NCBI GenBank assembly: GCA_016081115.2 | Contig: CM071926.1 | Span: forward strand, 16,009,971-16,073,970 | DNA: 64,000 bases | Direction of reading: 5' to 3' | From: Rehmannia glutinosa | Taxonomy: Eukaryota; Streptophyta; Magnoliopsida; Lamiales; Orobanchaceae | Shown: piece after piece, positions 43,835 to 57,659 of the stretch | How positions within the stretch are numbered: position 1 is the first letter of the stretch | How the letters are laid out: every line of letters starts with the position of its first letter | Notes under the pieces: generated by a model | Database searches by the model: none | Seen by the model: the letters and a program-made list of their open reading frames with translations, nothing else | Told to the model about the DNA's origin: nothing | Made by a program: the position numbers and the translations under genes

Positions 43835-46800
43835 TCAGAATATACCAGTGGCAATACTTGAAGTTGCATTTATCTTCAGAGATTGCTCAGGTATATAAGT
43901 CAACCCTGTCATACCAAAAAGTCTATTATAAAACTTTATGAAACTGGCATTGGCAATTATTATTGAAAGAAATAATATAAAAAATCTAAAGAATTCATCA
44001 ACAATTGTGCCTAAGCATCAATAGATTTTTTGATCTCTATCATTTGAACAAATGAATTCCAGAGACAATACATCTTATTCTTCTATGACCAGCAATTCTC
44101 ATCTCAGTAAAAATAAAAGTGTACTTTAAACTTTAAGTTTATCCTTGTATTTGTCTAGCACTTCTTGGACAATGCTGAAATGACGAAACCAAATTGTAAT
44201 GGAGGCATGCTTTTGAGGCATGAAGCTAAGTTAATCAAATAAGAAAGCAGTCGACTTCATATGCAATGAATTAAGCTAATCTTGTAAAAAAACACAGCCG
44301 TTATAACAACTGGCCCTGAAATTGATCTAATTAAGAATACCATTTCTAGGGCAACTTCAAATTCTATTGACCTAAATAAATTTATAGAAGGACAAGATAT
44401 ACCATGATGGATCCAATCCCACATCACCCTCAGGACGCCTAGCCAAGATAAGTAAAATAAAAGAAGGCCAAAGGGGCAACCACGGCCTCTCAAACACAAA
44501 TACCAGCTCTTACAACATTAATGGCAACATGAGAAGAGAACAGGTGTGGCTGAAAGTTATATCTCACTAGAGTTCTGGAGAGATGATTGCGCTGAAGGCA
44601 TAAGATAAAACAGCAAAAACAGCAAACTATGAATGTACCAAATATATTATGATGCTGAAATCTAATACGGCGTAATTATATATTTATGAATACCCAACAT
44701 GCACAAATAAATAGGGTAAAGGTAGAATGCATGTACAAATCCAAGTAAAGTATTGGTTAAAGCACATAAACCAAAGGTACTCAGTTGTCATTAGTAAACA
44801 TATTATTCGTACTATCATCTATAGGGAAACTGCATCTTTGTTGTTTTTATGTGCAATTGATTAAGAGATTAGAAGCTAGAGATGACCGAGAACCATTATA
44901 ATTTTTTTTACCTTTCTCCTTAACCTCTATTTGTAGAGAATCAAGAGTGATAATGCCATCAGTCAGTGGAAGTACTTCAAGCTTGACGGTTGCAGTAGAT
45001 TGAGAAGGAACACATCTGGTGCAAAGAGAAACAAAGTTTTGAGTGGCTGGGTAAGTTCAAACTGAAAGAAAAGAAAAACAGAGATTATATACCCTAGCGG
45101 AACTCTACTCTGTAACCATAAATGAGTGCAACCCAGATCGCTCTTTGGAACGTCAGATATGGGCACAGTTCGGTCATTAATGGATACTGATGCTGGCCCA
45201 TCTTCCACTTTCTCTCCTTGATTCAGAGACACTGAGCTCAGCCCATACACAGGAGATCCTTGTCTATCACTGTTCAATCCCTCTGCTAACCCGGCAGAAG
45301 TAGAAAACGGACTCAAAGGTGAGGACGGTGAACTGCTCAAGGGTACTACAGAAGGAGGAGAAGTAAATGAAGCTGGGGCACGAACTATTAATGTCAGATT
45401 CTCGGATGTCATATTTGATGCTTGAAGAGTTAAAACCTGAAATTTTGAACCGCTTAAGATGAAACTGCAATTTAGTATAGGAAAAAACTGATCACTTGAA
45501 TTCATATATAACCTGAACTGGAAGCTGAGTTCCATCAGATCCAAGAGTTTGTGTGGACATTTCAGATGCCACAGATATCATAAGGTCCCTTGAAATACGA
45601 GGCCGCCAGCTTGTTGGCTGCTTAAAAAACAACTTAGATTCTACAAAAATGCAAACAAAATAAAAATGGCATCAACATAGGGTTCTCCTCAGCAAGTTAC
45701 CATGTAAATTATGTAAATTCTGATTTCATACCAGTATAATTGCATCGACATGATACAAGAACCGCATATTGATCAGAAGGTGATCCACTATGTTTCCCTT
45801 CAGTATTGGAGGAGTGATGCCAAGTTGATGCAGCATTTCCAGCTGGTAAGCGTGATGGTCGTGGATTACTATCAATGTGACCCTTGGAGTTCTTCCACAA
45901 CGTAGTAGCTGGTTTGAGAATAAAAGAATGTTCTTCACCTCTCCTGCATTATACACCACAACATTCAACCCATTAAAATTTGAGATCAAACAACAGCAGT
46001 AAACCAACAGAAAGAGACAAGATTCCATTGTAGGACATAACAATTCTAGTTAGAGATGAAATATGTGTTGCTGTATCTCACAACAGATCACACACAAGCT
46101 TCCTGCTAATATTTGGATGAGTGGTTACATTCCAAGAAAAGATTTCATATTGACATTTTATTTCAAGAATTAATTTTCTTTTCTTCAAATTCCAAACAAA
46201 TTCTAAATTTGCAAGTGCTTGAGTTACTATTTGTCCATGCCATTGAGTCCCTTTCATGAGAAAGTACCAGCAACTTATTTTGGCAATGATTACATATCAT
46301 TACATTTTATCGCTGTTTATTTGGCATAGACGTGGGATTTCTGTCATACTTTCTGTTGCTGGCTTTTGCAAGTATTAATGAGTGAAAATAAAATTCTTGT
46401 CATCAAGAAGGTATACAGGAATCCTAGCACCGGGACAGCTATACCCGCTTCACACTCAACTGGACCTTACAGATTTGATATGCTTCCTCACTGTACTTAT
46501 TAACTGCACTTGAAGTACATGTTAGATTGCTGACCAAGTTACATGCAAGATCAAGCCCAGTTTAAGTAAATCTTTTAATAAAATTCCGAGGTCCAAATTT
46601 CACATCAATCACATCATTTAACCATGTTTAAAGAGACGAGGTGTTTTTTTTTTGGGGTGGGGTGGGGGGGTGGGGTGGAGTGTTGAAGCCACAACACTAG
46701 CTGCAAAATTGTCCAATATTGTAGATAGCAAAATATCATACTACCTATAGGAAGTAAGATATACACACTAATTACCTCTAACAGAGAAATCTCCATAGTC

Positions 46801-49800
46801 TCAATCAAGATGAATTTCCAATAAACTTAAAAAAGACAAGAAAGTTCAAGCAGAAATTCTCTAAATGATTTTAACTTATCCTAATTAATGGGGGAAAAAG
46901 GGCTTAGTACAAGCCTTTACAGATGTAAACATGTCACTACTTACTAGCGTATCAACAATCAAAGTATCATAATTCCCAAGATGCAAAAACTTAATTAGAG
47001 GATTTTATGGAGAGAAAACCTGAGTGCTAAATTCGGTAAACTGTAGTCGCTCCCAGATTCAACGGAAGCAATTGGTAAAAATAACGGCGGTCCACCTTTT
47101 GATGCCTCTTCAAACACTATTGTTATGGCATCTATAAACACCACTATATCTGGTGTATGTGCAGGGGAAACATTCTGCAAAATACAAGTTTGATATCATT
47201 TCCAAGTCTTAAAACCTAACAGAAGCATCACGTAATCCATAGCAAGCCATCTTGGGGTTTTCTATTGAAAAGATTACACTTCATTAACATTTAACTACTT
47301 GAGAAGGAGGGGAGAAGGGAGTAGTGTGAAAGAAACTATACCTTTACATGGACACAAAGAAGATCATCTGTGTTGCAATCAACAGAAAAAGAATGAATTT
47401 CTACAGGTTGAATTAATTCTATCTTTCTCCTCCACCTTCTTCCAGGTGTAAAAATTCCTTCTAAACCACACCGAACAGAAAATCGCTCCTGTTGCAATGG
47501 CACGCCACGGAAAGACAACAATCCTTCTTTTCCACTTTTTCCACTTTCCACAAACTTCTTGAATGAAAATTGATCCCAATCTTCTGGGTCAAAGATAGGT
47601 TTAGTACTGGGAGTTGTGACAGCTGGGGGTGGTGTCATATTTGGTGGAAGTGAAGACATAGAATAACTTCTAAAATGACCAAAAGAAAAAAGTTGAGAAC
47701 TTGAAGATCCCGTTACTGTGGGTTTTGTGGATGTGCTCCGAATACTTGAGCTGGTACTCAATATAGGGGGAGATACAGGACGAGCTGCAGGAGGAATAGA
47801 ATTTTCTAAAGGAAGTAACCATTTTAACAATTCTCCATAAGGATCTTGATTCAAAGCAGTAGGAATATCCTGGTTCTCAAGGGTCAACTTTCTTTCTTGA
47901 TACTTCTCGAATTGAAGAATCTCCAGGATGGGATCCGTAACAAATTGAACACCAACATTTACTTGTAAAAGCACCTGCATCCTTCCAAACAAGAAAATGA
48001 AATTCAAATCAGTAGTGATACATACAACTCTAGGCTGCCACTGACAAACAGGAAATCTGGAAGAAACAAAGTATCCCTTATAAGACACACAAGCAATAAA
48101 AAGTCATTAGAACAGCTATTGAAATGGAAAATAATTATGCACCTAATTTTGGGAAATTAAGTTTTCTCTGTTCATCTATTTAAATATGACATTTACAGAA
48201 ACGACACCAATCCATCATACCAAAAGCATAGATGTAAAGGAAAGTGGGCTTAAAGGTAAATGTATCGATGTCAATCAAAAGTTTACTTGCAGAGGCACCA
48301 CAGGCTGTTGTTCTTCCAGCGCTCATAATAAATGAATAAATAAATAGAGATCAATAAACTTTTCTCAAGTTTCCATGAAACACACCACTATGTCTCCATT
48401 TGAAAGGGAGCTGCACTTGACAGCACCTCTTGCCAGTCCCCCAGATGTGCGGGCATCAAAGTGTCCTCTGTCAATGGCAGCACTTACAGGATTCTTCTTT
48501 TTCATGGTCATTGCAGTTTCAGAAGAATTTCCTGTCAATTGTTCTTCAAATACGGCAGAAGATTTCAGAGAGGCTTCTTGAGCTCTTCTTTTAGACCAAA
48601 GTGGTTCATTTGACTCTGCAATTCGCAAAAAAAAATGCGAATTTTTAAATCTTTGCAACAATTGTTCGGTCTGTCTTCTGTGATCTTCCATCCGAAGGAG
48701 AGATTCACCAGTTGAAACATCCTTAAGTGAATCAATCTTTCCTTTCATCACAGTTTCACCATGTTGATTATCTTGATCAGCGGAACTTGAGCGCGCTGTC
48801 TGAGTAACTGGATTTGTTTCTCCTTCGATGTTTCCATTTTGCTTCTTGGAGCTTTCTCCAATTCCATTTTTATTCATGACAGCAGCAACTTTAAATGGAG
48901 TAATTATTTCTGTATCCTGCTTATAGGCAGACAAGCATGCAAGAATTCGGATTTGTTCACCTACAATAAATGACATATTCAAATGTTTAAGAAATCAAAA
49001 TTCACGGACCAGAATGTGAAAAGTAAACATAGAGTGGATTAGGGGAAAAAGGCACATATGCACGCATACAAAAACATACCTGGAAAAACAAAGCTGCGAT
49101 CCATGGAGCGAAATGAAAGTATATCTGGTGCCTCTGTCCAATTGTCAGGAACTTCTTCTGAAAATAAATAAAAAATAAAATAACTCATGAGTTAAAATAG
49201 TTTATGTAAGTTTCAAGCATTTCACTAAATCAGCTACAGTAAAGCTCTTAATCAACTCCATCACACTATACATTTGTCGGGGGGACGGCTTTCAGCATTT
49301 CAGTCCATTTTCAAATCAACAGCTGCCGCCACCATGAAAAAGTGTTAACCATCCCCTACTGATCACCTCAGCATCACAAAACCAGATCCACTATCATCTC
49401 TAGCCACCTTTTTTGCCATCTGACACCATATTGACCACCTCCATCCTATCTAAGATGTTTGACCTTGCTATCACTACCGTCCCACTGATTGCAGCCTTAT
49501 CTAATCTAAGGAGAAGTTAATTATTAAGGTGCAAAAGAAGAGAAAATGTATTTTGCGAAAGAAATCTAATCAAATTAAAGAACGGAAAAAAGAAGAAGAA
49601 ACTAGATGTGTGTAGTGAGCTCAAGCTCAAGCTATAACTACTGCCCGATTGTTCACGAGCCAAGCTCGAGCATGATGATTCTGTCTTGCGTATGAGTTTG
49701 AGTTTAAGAATATAAGCCTAACAACCTCGAGCTAAAAATTCTTAAGAGGGGCTCAATCTCGACTTGTTTGCAGTCCTACTAAGCACATCATGTGCTCAGA

Positions 49801-51040
49801 TAATTGAGCATGGTTATGAGAATACTTCATCTATGGTGACAACTTTTCCTCTTTCTTTCACCCACGAAGTAGAAAACTTGACCTCAGATGGAAGGTCATG
49901 ACAAAGAAAAAAGTAGAAAAGAGAGGGCAGAACAATTAGTTTATTTAAGAGGAGAGGAAAATCAGACTACAGCTAATGAATCACACACTTGGCTGCTCAG
50001 GCATAAAAATTCATGTAATGGCATCTGAGCCACTCAACAGTTCAACTTCTCCGCTGAATTCTTTCAATTAACAATGATCTACCAACGAAGTAAGGCCCTC
50101 TAATTATACATCGAGGTAAAAAAAGATCAAGAAGATGGATCGACAGACAACTAACAATTTAGCTGCTCTCTGAAGCAAAACAGCAATGTAACTATTAAAC
50201 ATCTAGTTTCCAAGGCAAAGATCAAAGGACAGGCTTTCAGGCACTATGATTTGTTTCAGGTCCTATATAGGCATCAATCAGGCATATGATTAGAAGAATG
50301 ATTCAATAAGAAAACTTGTCCTTTTAATCCTTGTGTATAAAACACAGAGACAGAGATAATCGATCTAGGTACAAACTCTTCATAGAGAAAAATGAATATT
50401 TCTTAAAGGTACAATCTCCGAATAAAAATCTAGTTATTTTCCTTTTCTGCATCTAGTGGTAGACAACCAGATTTGTTCTTCATTAGCACCACAAAAGGAA
50501 AAAGGAAGCCTGCTATGATGTAGAGAATTAAGTGACCGGTATTATGGAAATGAAAGTGGGATAACTCCTGATTATAACTTCAAACATGTCACCTTTTTTC
50601 TTTGGGTTGCTTATAAAATAAGAAAAGAGTAATCTTAACAATATAGTCAATGCTATGGAGCCAGTTAGCACCTATTCAAGTTGTTATGCTAGAATAACTT
50701 CAGAAAAAAATAATAAATGTGAACAATTAAGAGGAAAGTATGAGGGCATACTATAAGGAATTATTATCAACCCAGCATCTTCCGTAACATCTATATGGCT
50801 ATCAACTTGAAAGTTACTATTTTCACTTGAAACTGCTGCCCTGCCATTCTCATCCCCAAACTCATTACTCTCTGCATTGCTGGTTTCAGAAGGAGTGCTT
50901 TGTGGAAATGGATCTTCAGAAATTAGACCCTCTAAAGTTGTCCCAGCTTTTGACACATAATTTGGCTCTACGCGAGACTCTTTAACAGACTGCGGCTCCT
51001 GAGCTGCAGTCTGGTTATTCCGCAGCATCAAAAAATTCAT
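43835..51040 (-). CDS. TRIPP: TRIPP-like plant TRAPPII-associated trafficking protein, 10 coding exons
   Basis: Intact plant-specific protein I recognise as the TRAPP-Interacting Plant Protein family (Arabidopsis At3g17900), a partner of the TRAPPII complex at the trans-Golgi. Exons on the minus strand: 50752-51040 (ATG, MNFLMLRNNQ), 49080-49157, 48386-48960, 47342-47974, 47020-47174, 45732-45943, 45513-45640, 45093-45436, 44912-45015, 43835-43905 (TGA). The lengths sum to 2,589 bp, exactly 863 codons including stop, with every junction in phase. Blocks: TTLEGLISEDPFPQS, LPDNW-like VPDNWTEAPD, IRILACLSAYKQDTEIITPF, QLFSFGHFRSYSMSSLPPN, NVSPAHTPDIVVFIDAITIV, HSFILKPATTLWKN, GCTHLWLQSRVPLG, SLKINATSSIATG. 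The internal 130 residues of exon 4 are Ser/Pro-rich, and no membrane segment is seen. A 5' UTR intron precedes the start. Identity is from memory of the family; the exon model is from sequence. Confidence 0.85.
46654..46675 (+). other. Strong G-quadruplex motif in TRIPP intron 5
   Basis: Four runs of at least four Gs separated by single Ts (4, 4, 7, 4 Gs) on the plus strand, that is, on the template strand of the TRIPP gene. Confidence 0.85.
49158..50751 (-). other. Intron 1 of TRIPP
   Basis: 1.6 kb, with no element or RNA gene recognised. The join ...CCTTATA|AAGAAGTTCC gives PYKEVPDNW, the family sequence. Confidence 0.7.
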
Positions 51041-51835
51041 TTCCACGGAAATTCTTGCTGCAATATCAAAAAAGATCAGAACTCATTGTTTCAACTGTTT
51101 CAAGTCGGCCAAAAAAAAAAAAAAGACAAGAGAAAAAGTAAAAATCATTTCTCCATCAAGAATCAAGATCAGTATCAACACATTTTAACTTCAAATATGT
51201 CCACATAAAAAAAAACACTCTAAAGAATAATAAACTCGATTATGTAGCCAAAATCATACCTCAATCCAATTTCCACCTTGTAATGTGACATGTACGTGAA
51301 TTAAAAAAAAAAACAAAACTTTTCCATGTAATATCATTTTAACCACATGCCTAAAACCTAAAATCACACTAACGCGAATATCAAAAACATGTATCTCAAA
51401 ATCAGAACACTTCATAACACACTTCAACAAATAGAAATCCATCGGTTCTCCAGACAGACCTAGGTCTTCACTCATCAACCCATTCAGTTTCATCAATCAA
51501 TTGCATAATTCTCAGTTCTAGCAAAGCAACAGAAAATTTCAAACTCCTAAATTGGATGAAAATGCCAAATCAAGATGAATAATGGAAGTGATCTGAAAAT
51601 TCACCTGATCGGAGATTGGTGGTTTGTCGGAGCTGCGGCAATCCGGTTCGATGTCAAATCGGGCTTAAACGATGTCCACAGCGAGATGGAAACGTGAGAT
51701 TGAGGGTTGGATCTGTGGTGACCCGGCGGAGTAGTTTAGGTACAGCAAGCCTGCCACAGTAGATGCACACTCTCTTCTTCTTCTTCTTCTTCGTATTATT
51801 CTGGTACTTGCTTTAGTAATAGCATTTTTAAAGAG
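51041..51835 (-). promoter_or_regulatory. TRIPP 5' UTR with leader intron
   Basis: Just before the ATG a leader exon piece (51041-51057) follows an ATTGCAG acceptor. A CAG|GTGAAT donor at 51604/51605 marks the upstream leader exon, about 51605-51835, which contains a GAAGAAGAAGAAGAAGAG tract on the transcribed strand. The transcription start is not determined. Confidence 0.5.
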
Positions 51836-52118
51836 TTTCTGTTTTAAGGGCAAACAATAAAAACAAAAATCGAAAATATCATTTTTTTCCGAAGTATATT
51901 TCTTTTAACTATTAGCCATTATGATAGTTGAGGGTGGTGAAACAAGTCTTCGAAAAAAATTCATTTTCAGGTGAGTATTGGTAAAATTTGTGATTGTTTG
52001 GAATTTTAAGTTGATCGTAAAAATGAATTATTTAAATTTGAGGAATAAGAGTATTTTTTTTTGAAAGCCGGAATAAGAGTATTTTTTATCTTAGCTTCAT
52101 GTCACTTTTAAGATTTCA

Positions 52119-52135
52119 AATAAATTGTGACTTTG
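52119..52135. other. Left target-site duplication of the LINE
   Basis: AATAAATTGTGACTTTG, identical to 58130-58146. Confidence 0.92.
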
Positions 52136-52175
52136 TTTTTTTTTTTTTTCCAACGATAGTTTTTCATTAATAAAC

Positions 52176-55100
52176 TCAAAAAGTACAACGGGTAATACAA
52201 CGTAGCCAACTGGCTAACAAACCAATGTAGCTAGACAGATAGCCACTTGTTGACCAATTCGAATCAACATCACAATCAAAAGCCAAAGAAGCAAGTTTAA
52301 CACAAGTGCTTTTACTTTGACTTCCAAAACAAGAAAAAACCACATGATCAAACAGAAAACACAACAAAAAGATGTCCTCGGCTATTTGTGCAACCTCCGG
52401 ATCGAAAGTAGTCCTTTTATTAAGGTTGCAAGCAATACCCTCATCATCTATTTGTATCTCCAAGGAAAGGATTTTCAAGTTCGCAACAAAACACATGCCT
52501 TGTCTAATTCCAAGCAGCAAAGCTTCCACTGAATTATCAATATAATCCCTAGAAGTGCTCCATGCTCGAATTGGACGATTATCCAAACCACGAATCCAAC
52601 CACCAATTGCAGTTTTAATACCCCTGAATTTAATAGCACTGATCATCATAATATGATGTCCTACCATTAACCTCTCGGGGTTTCCATCCGAATTCACAGG
52701 CCAAGAGCATACCTGTTTGTCACCAACATCCTTCGCATTTCTTGAAATTCCGCAGAATTCGTTCCACTCATGCACTGCACCATTCGCCGTCTCCAGTTCA
52801 TTCCATTTAATTTTTTGGAATACCCATAAGTTTCGAGTTTTCCAGAGCCACCAAAGGATATAAACCGAGAGTTGCATCATTTCTTGTGAAAATTGGCAAT
52901 TTCTCATATTACAAATTTCAAACCACCACCCTGAGATCTTGAAGTCAGAATACAAGGTGTTCTCCCACTGAATTGGAGCAAATTTCCACACGAGTTGCAC
53001 ACGTTGACATTGGAAAAAAAGATGTTCTATTGTTTCATTGGCTTCCCCACAATACTGACAACGATCGTCCATCTGAACCCCTCTCCTCACCAACGCTGCA
53101 GCCGTCGGAAGGCACCTTTGCACAAGTCTCCACAAGAAATGCTTTAGCTTGCCTTTGATATTCATCTTCCAACTTTTCTTCCAGATCCCTTTAGCTTCTT
53201 CGGTCTTAGAACTTGATTCAGGGGAATCAAACTTGTTTTTTTTTTTTTGAATTAAAAGCTGCTGGTAAGTGGATTTCACATAAAAATTCCCTTTTTTCCC
53301 CAATACCAAGTCCACCTATCTCGACCTCCCTGCTGCTTTAAAGGAATCTGCAGAATCTCCTTCGCATCCTCATGACAAAAGACCTGCCTGACCAATTCTC
53401 TGTTCCAATCCAACCCCTCTTCAGACAATAAATCACGAACCAAAACCAAATGAGGATGATTGTCATTAATTCTTCTAGGTTTGAAATCAGGGAGATTTGG
53501 AACCCAAGGTGAATCCCAGATACCAATAGACTTACCATCTCCAACTTGCCAACATAGCCCCAGATTCAATGTTTTTTTAGTTTTTATCCAGCTTTTCCAA
53601 AGCCATGAGTCCCCACTTTTCGGTTCACACAGAAACAACCCCCATTTGGATAGTATTTCTCTTTCAACACCTTACTCATCAACAAATTTGGTTGAGTGAT
53701 TAGCCTCCAAAGTTGCTTGGTGATCAATGCTTCATTAAACAAGACAAAATTTTGGAAGCCCAACCCACCCGTTTCTTTAGGTAAGCACATTTTCTCCCAG
53801 GCAGTCCATGCAATCTTCTTCCCTCCACCCGTAGTAGTTCCCCACCAAAATTTCGAGGCAATACGGCTGATGTCCTTACACACCTGAATTGGAATCTTAA
53901 AACAGGACATAACAAAGTTTGGCATAGCATTAATCACCGCTTTAAGTAGAACTTCCCTGCCGGCACTAGAAAGAAACACATTAGACCAATTATTCACTTT
54001 TTTTTGCACATTATCAACCACAAATTGGAAAATTTCCCGCTTTGATCTACCTATCACCATAGGCAAACCAAGATATCTTGAGTGAAACTGTTCCGTAATT
54101 CCATTGAGGAGAGAACATATATTCTTCCTCAATTCAAAACCTGTATTTTTGCTGAAGAGAACCGCTGATTTTTCCATATTAACCTGTTGACCAGAAGCAC
54201 TAAAAAATCTATCAAGTATAGAGAAAACACTCAAAGCTTGAAAAAGGGAGGCCTCACAAAATAAAATAGAATCATCCGCAAAAAACAAGTGAGTAATTAT
54301 AGGATCATTTCTACTAATTTTGATACCTTGGAAAAGAGAGCATCTCTGAGCTTGCTTGATAAGATTAGACAAAACTTCAGACAGGAGAATAAATAAGTAA
54401 GGGGAAAGAGGATCCCCTTGTCTAATACCACGAGAGGGACACACATAACCTTTCACTTGACCATTAATATTGAAGGAGAAAGAGGAAGTACTAATACACT
54501 TAAAAATCCAGTTAACAAAAATCCTATCAAAACCCATTTTAATTAAAACAGAGACCAAGAAACCCCATTCAACACGGTCATACGCCTTAGACATATCGAG
54601 TTTGAGTGCCATAAATGCTTTTTTGCCCTTTCTAAGACCGTTTAAAAAATGAATGCATTCATGCGTAATGACAACATTATCAATAATTTGTCTACCCGGG
54701 ATGAAAGCAGACTGGTTAGGACTCACACAGAAATGGAGGGTAGGTTTCATTCTGTTAACAAGGATTTTAGAGATGATCTTGTACACCACACTACAAAGAC
54801 TAATGGGTCGAAAATGCGCCATAGATGAAGGATTTTTAATCTTTGGGATCAAAGTGATAAGAGTATGGTTAACACTTTTTAGCATTTTACCATTATGGAA
54901 GAAATTTTTGATAGCATAGCAAATTTTATCAGAAATAATGTGCCAAAAGTGCTGAAAAAAAAGCGGGCTCATACCATCAAGGCCAGGGGCTTTATTTGGA
55001 CTGAGTTCAAAAAATGCTTTCTTGATTTCTCCATTCTCCACTTGGGCGGTCAGAGCTTGGTTCATTGAGGCTGTAATACTAGCAGGAATTCCTTCCAGAA

Positions 55101-56342
55101 TATCAAAATCCAAGGCCGGGTCAGATGAGAGAAAGATCCTTTTATAATATTCAGAAACCTCCACTTCGATTTCTTCCTCTGAATTACAGACCAGACCATT
55201 CTCCTTAACTAGCTGCTCAATGTGATTAATCTTTCTTCTCTGAATTGTGGTAGCATGAAAGAACTTTGAGTTTTTGTCACCTTCTTTGAGCCAAGAGATT
55301 CGAGCTTTTTGACTCCAAAATCTCTCTTCCTCTTTGTATGCCTTATCCAACACCCCTTTCAATTCCCCCCATTCCTTCCAACTGCTCGTCACCCCGTTTC
55401 TTTTGATATCAGACAACCTCTTTTTGCATTTTTCAATAGTGTTAGCCGAATTGGTTTTATTCCCTTTACTCCAATTAATAAGAGCAACTCGACAGTTGGC
55501 AATGCCCTTTTGAATTTGAAATAGTGGAGTACCTCTAACGTACGTATTCCAGGCCTGATCAACAACAAGATCGACCCCCTCCCAATGCAACCATCTCTTA
55601 TCAAAAAAGAAACGTCTTTTGCCTTTAAAGGCATTAGGTTTCAGATCCAACACCAAAAGACAATGGTCAGAGGAATGCATATCCTTATGAAACACCTTCG
55701 CATCCGGGAATTTAAGACACCAATCTGGGGATCCAAAAATTCTATCCAATCTCTCCTCCACAAACCCTTCTCCCTCCCTATTGTTAGACCATGTAAAAGG
55801 ATGACCACAAAACTGAATATCTCCCATCTCCATAGATTCAGTGAAGTTTTTAAAGTCAGCAAAACTTGTGAAGCTTCTTTGATTACCACCCTTCTTCTCC
55901 TCCGCCCCCAAACTATCATTGAAATCCCCTCCAAGGAACCATAAATTACCCCATTTATCCTTAGCCGTCTCAACGAAACTCCATTGATTTCTTCTCATAA
56001 TTTTATCCGTACTAGCGTAAACAAAAACAACCCAAAAAGTCTCCTCAAAACCTTCATACCTGCAGGCCAATTCAATACAAAACTGGGAGCTGAAAACTTG
56101 CATTACAGTTATTTTATTCGACCAATTCACCATCAAACCCCCACTCCTACCAATGGGATCCACACAAAACCACCTATTGTCCATCTTTAGTTTTTTACAA
56201 ACAGTAATGACAAAGTTTTTGTTTTTTTTTTTGTTTCGCAAATGAAAATTATGTCTGGGAAGTGAAGTCTAATAGACTCCTTCAGTTGTGATATTGTAGA
56301 CGGACCTCCTAACCCTTTACAATTCCAAACGCATGTTATCAT
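52176..56342 (-). pseudogene. LINE ORF2: endonuclease, reverse transcriptase, zinc-ribbon and RNase H
   Basis: The start is ATG at 56342 (MITCVWNCKGLGGPS), overlapping the ORF1 stop as ATGA. A long A run near 56222-56232 shifts the frame after IICET-like FICET. From there 53584-56241 stays open: endonuclease blocks GGDFND, FTWSNN, RLDR and SSDHCLL, then RT with GLDGMSPLFFQHF, FRPISLCSVVYKIISKILVN, GIRQGDPLSPYLF and FFADDSILF (catalytic ADD). Frame changes near 53620 (G run) and 53290 (G/A run) lead into the zf-RVT region (WKNIKGKLKHFLWRL, CQYC...H...C) and a C-terminal RNase H-like domain (GGWIRG, EALLLGIRQG). All three shifts are at homopolymers. ORF2 length if continuous is about 1,389 codons, normal for plant L1. 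Confidence 0.93.
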
Positions 56343-57657
56343 TGATCAATTTGGGCCCATTTTAGGCTGGCCACCTCCACCTTAATTGCCTTATTATCCC
56401 CCATTCCAATCATCTCACTTTTCTTAACTCTTTTCAGATTATCCCCTTCCATTCCACCATTTTCTTGAATCAGTTGAAATGCTCTCTTCTGGCCGCTAGT
56501 GGCAGAAGGAGCATCCTCACTAGTGTCCATAGGTCGAGAGTGAGAGCTCCTGTTGATCGCCTTCCTTCCATATTTCTTCCCCAAATTACCCTGGCTATTT
56601 GGACAATTTTCAGAGTCAGAGCGAGAGACATTAATTTCCTGCAAGGGAACTCTGTTTTCTTTTTCCAGAATCACTTTACCATCCGAGATACAAGCTTCGA
56701 TAATCATCGCATTTTCCTTATCAAGATCAATTTCCTTCTCAACATTGGATTTTATATCTCCCTTCGGCTTAATATCCGCCCCTCTGCTGAAATTCTCATT
56801 ATCAGACACTTTCCCCTCCACACTCTTCTCACCCACTTCCATTGCTTTGTTACCCTGAGTGGGGATTTTTTTGGACTGTTTCTCTTTTGGGGGCTCCTTC
56901 CCCCGTTTCTACTGATTCCCAGCTCGGTAGCCCTAAGCCATTCCCCAAATTGTCCTTCCAACAAGAGGTCATTAGCTAAACCCGTTTTCCTTTGATTACA
57001 CCCTCTCTCGTTATGTCCAATTAATCCACAATAGAAACAAAAACCTTGAAGATTTTCATATCTAAAGTCCACCTAGCAAGATTGTTCTCCCAGTTTGATG
57101 TTCGTTCCCCTCATCAACGGCTTATCCAAATCTAATTCTACGAGAATTTTAATATGCCTCCCTTTCACACTTCCTGATTCAGGGATTAGAATGTCTGTCA
57201 GCTTATCAAACTTCGACCCAATCTTTCTGCCCGTTTCCAGACTCATCCAGTGCGATGGTACATTCCAGACTTGGACCCATAACTCCACCGAATTAAGAGA
57301 TTCAAAATTTTTTGACAGTTCTTCCGACCAGTCTCTCAATATCAGATATTGGCTATCGAAACTCCATGTTTTCCCATTTCGTACCCTATCTTTATCTTCT
57401 TGAGAACAAAAAACAAATTGGAAGAAATTTGGTCCCATTTCTCTAATGGAAAATGATTCATTTGTTTGCCAGATACCTGTAATGGTATTTTTAAACCCAA
57501 CAAAGTTTGTCCTTTTCGACCCAAATACCCTTCCAATGAGGCTTCTCTTACATTCCTCTAGACTTTTTGTGACATCCTTATTTTCAAGAGCTATTTCCTC
57601 ATTTTCCTTAGCTGTCATAGCAAAGGATTTAAGTCTATCTGTAATATCCTTCTCCAT
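56339..57657 (-). pseudogene. LINE ORF1 with DUF4283 domain and zinc knuckle
   Basis: Positions 57657-57073 encode MEKDITDRLKSFAM and a DUF4283-type RNA-binding region (LIGRVFGSKRTNF, FQFVFCSQEDKDRV, WVQVWNVPSHWM). An in-frame TAG at 57073-57075 sits where homologues usually have Trp. It is followed at once by VDFRYENLQGFCFYCGLIGH, then NERGC, a CCHC knuckle. A frame change at about 56850-56890 leads into the hydrophilic C-terminal part, which ends at TGA 56339-56341. The stop overlaps the ORF2 ATG by ATGA, suggesting termination-reinitiation. Confidence 0.9.
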
Positions 57658-57659
57658 AT

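Noticed and set aside
45726..46043. 105-codon ORF overlapping TRIPP exon 6
   Set aside because: Out-of-frame shadow of the exon and adjoining intron; the in-frame exon matches the family.
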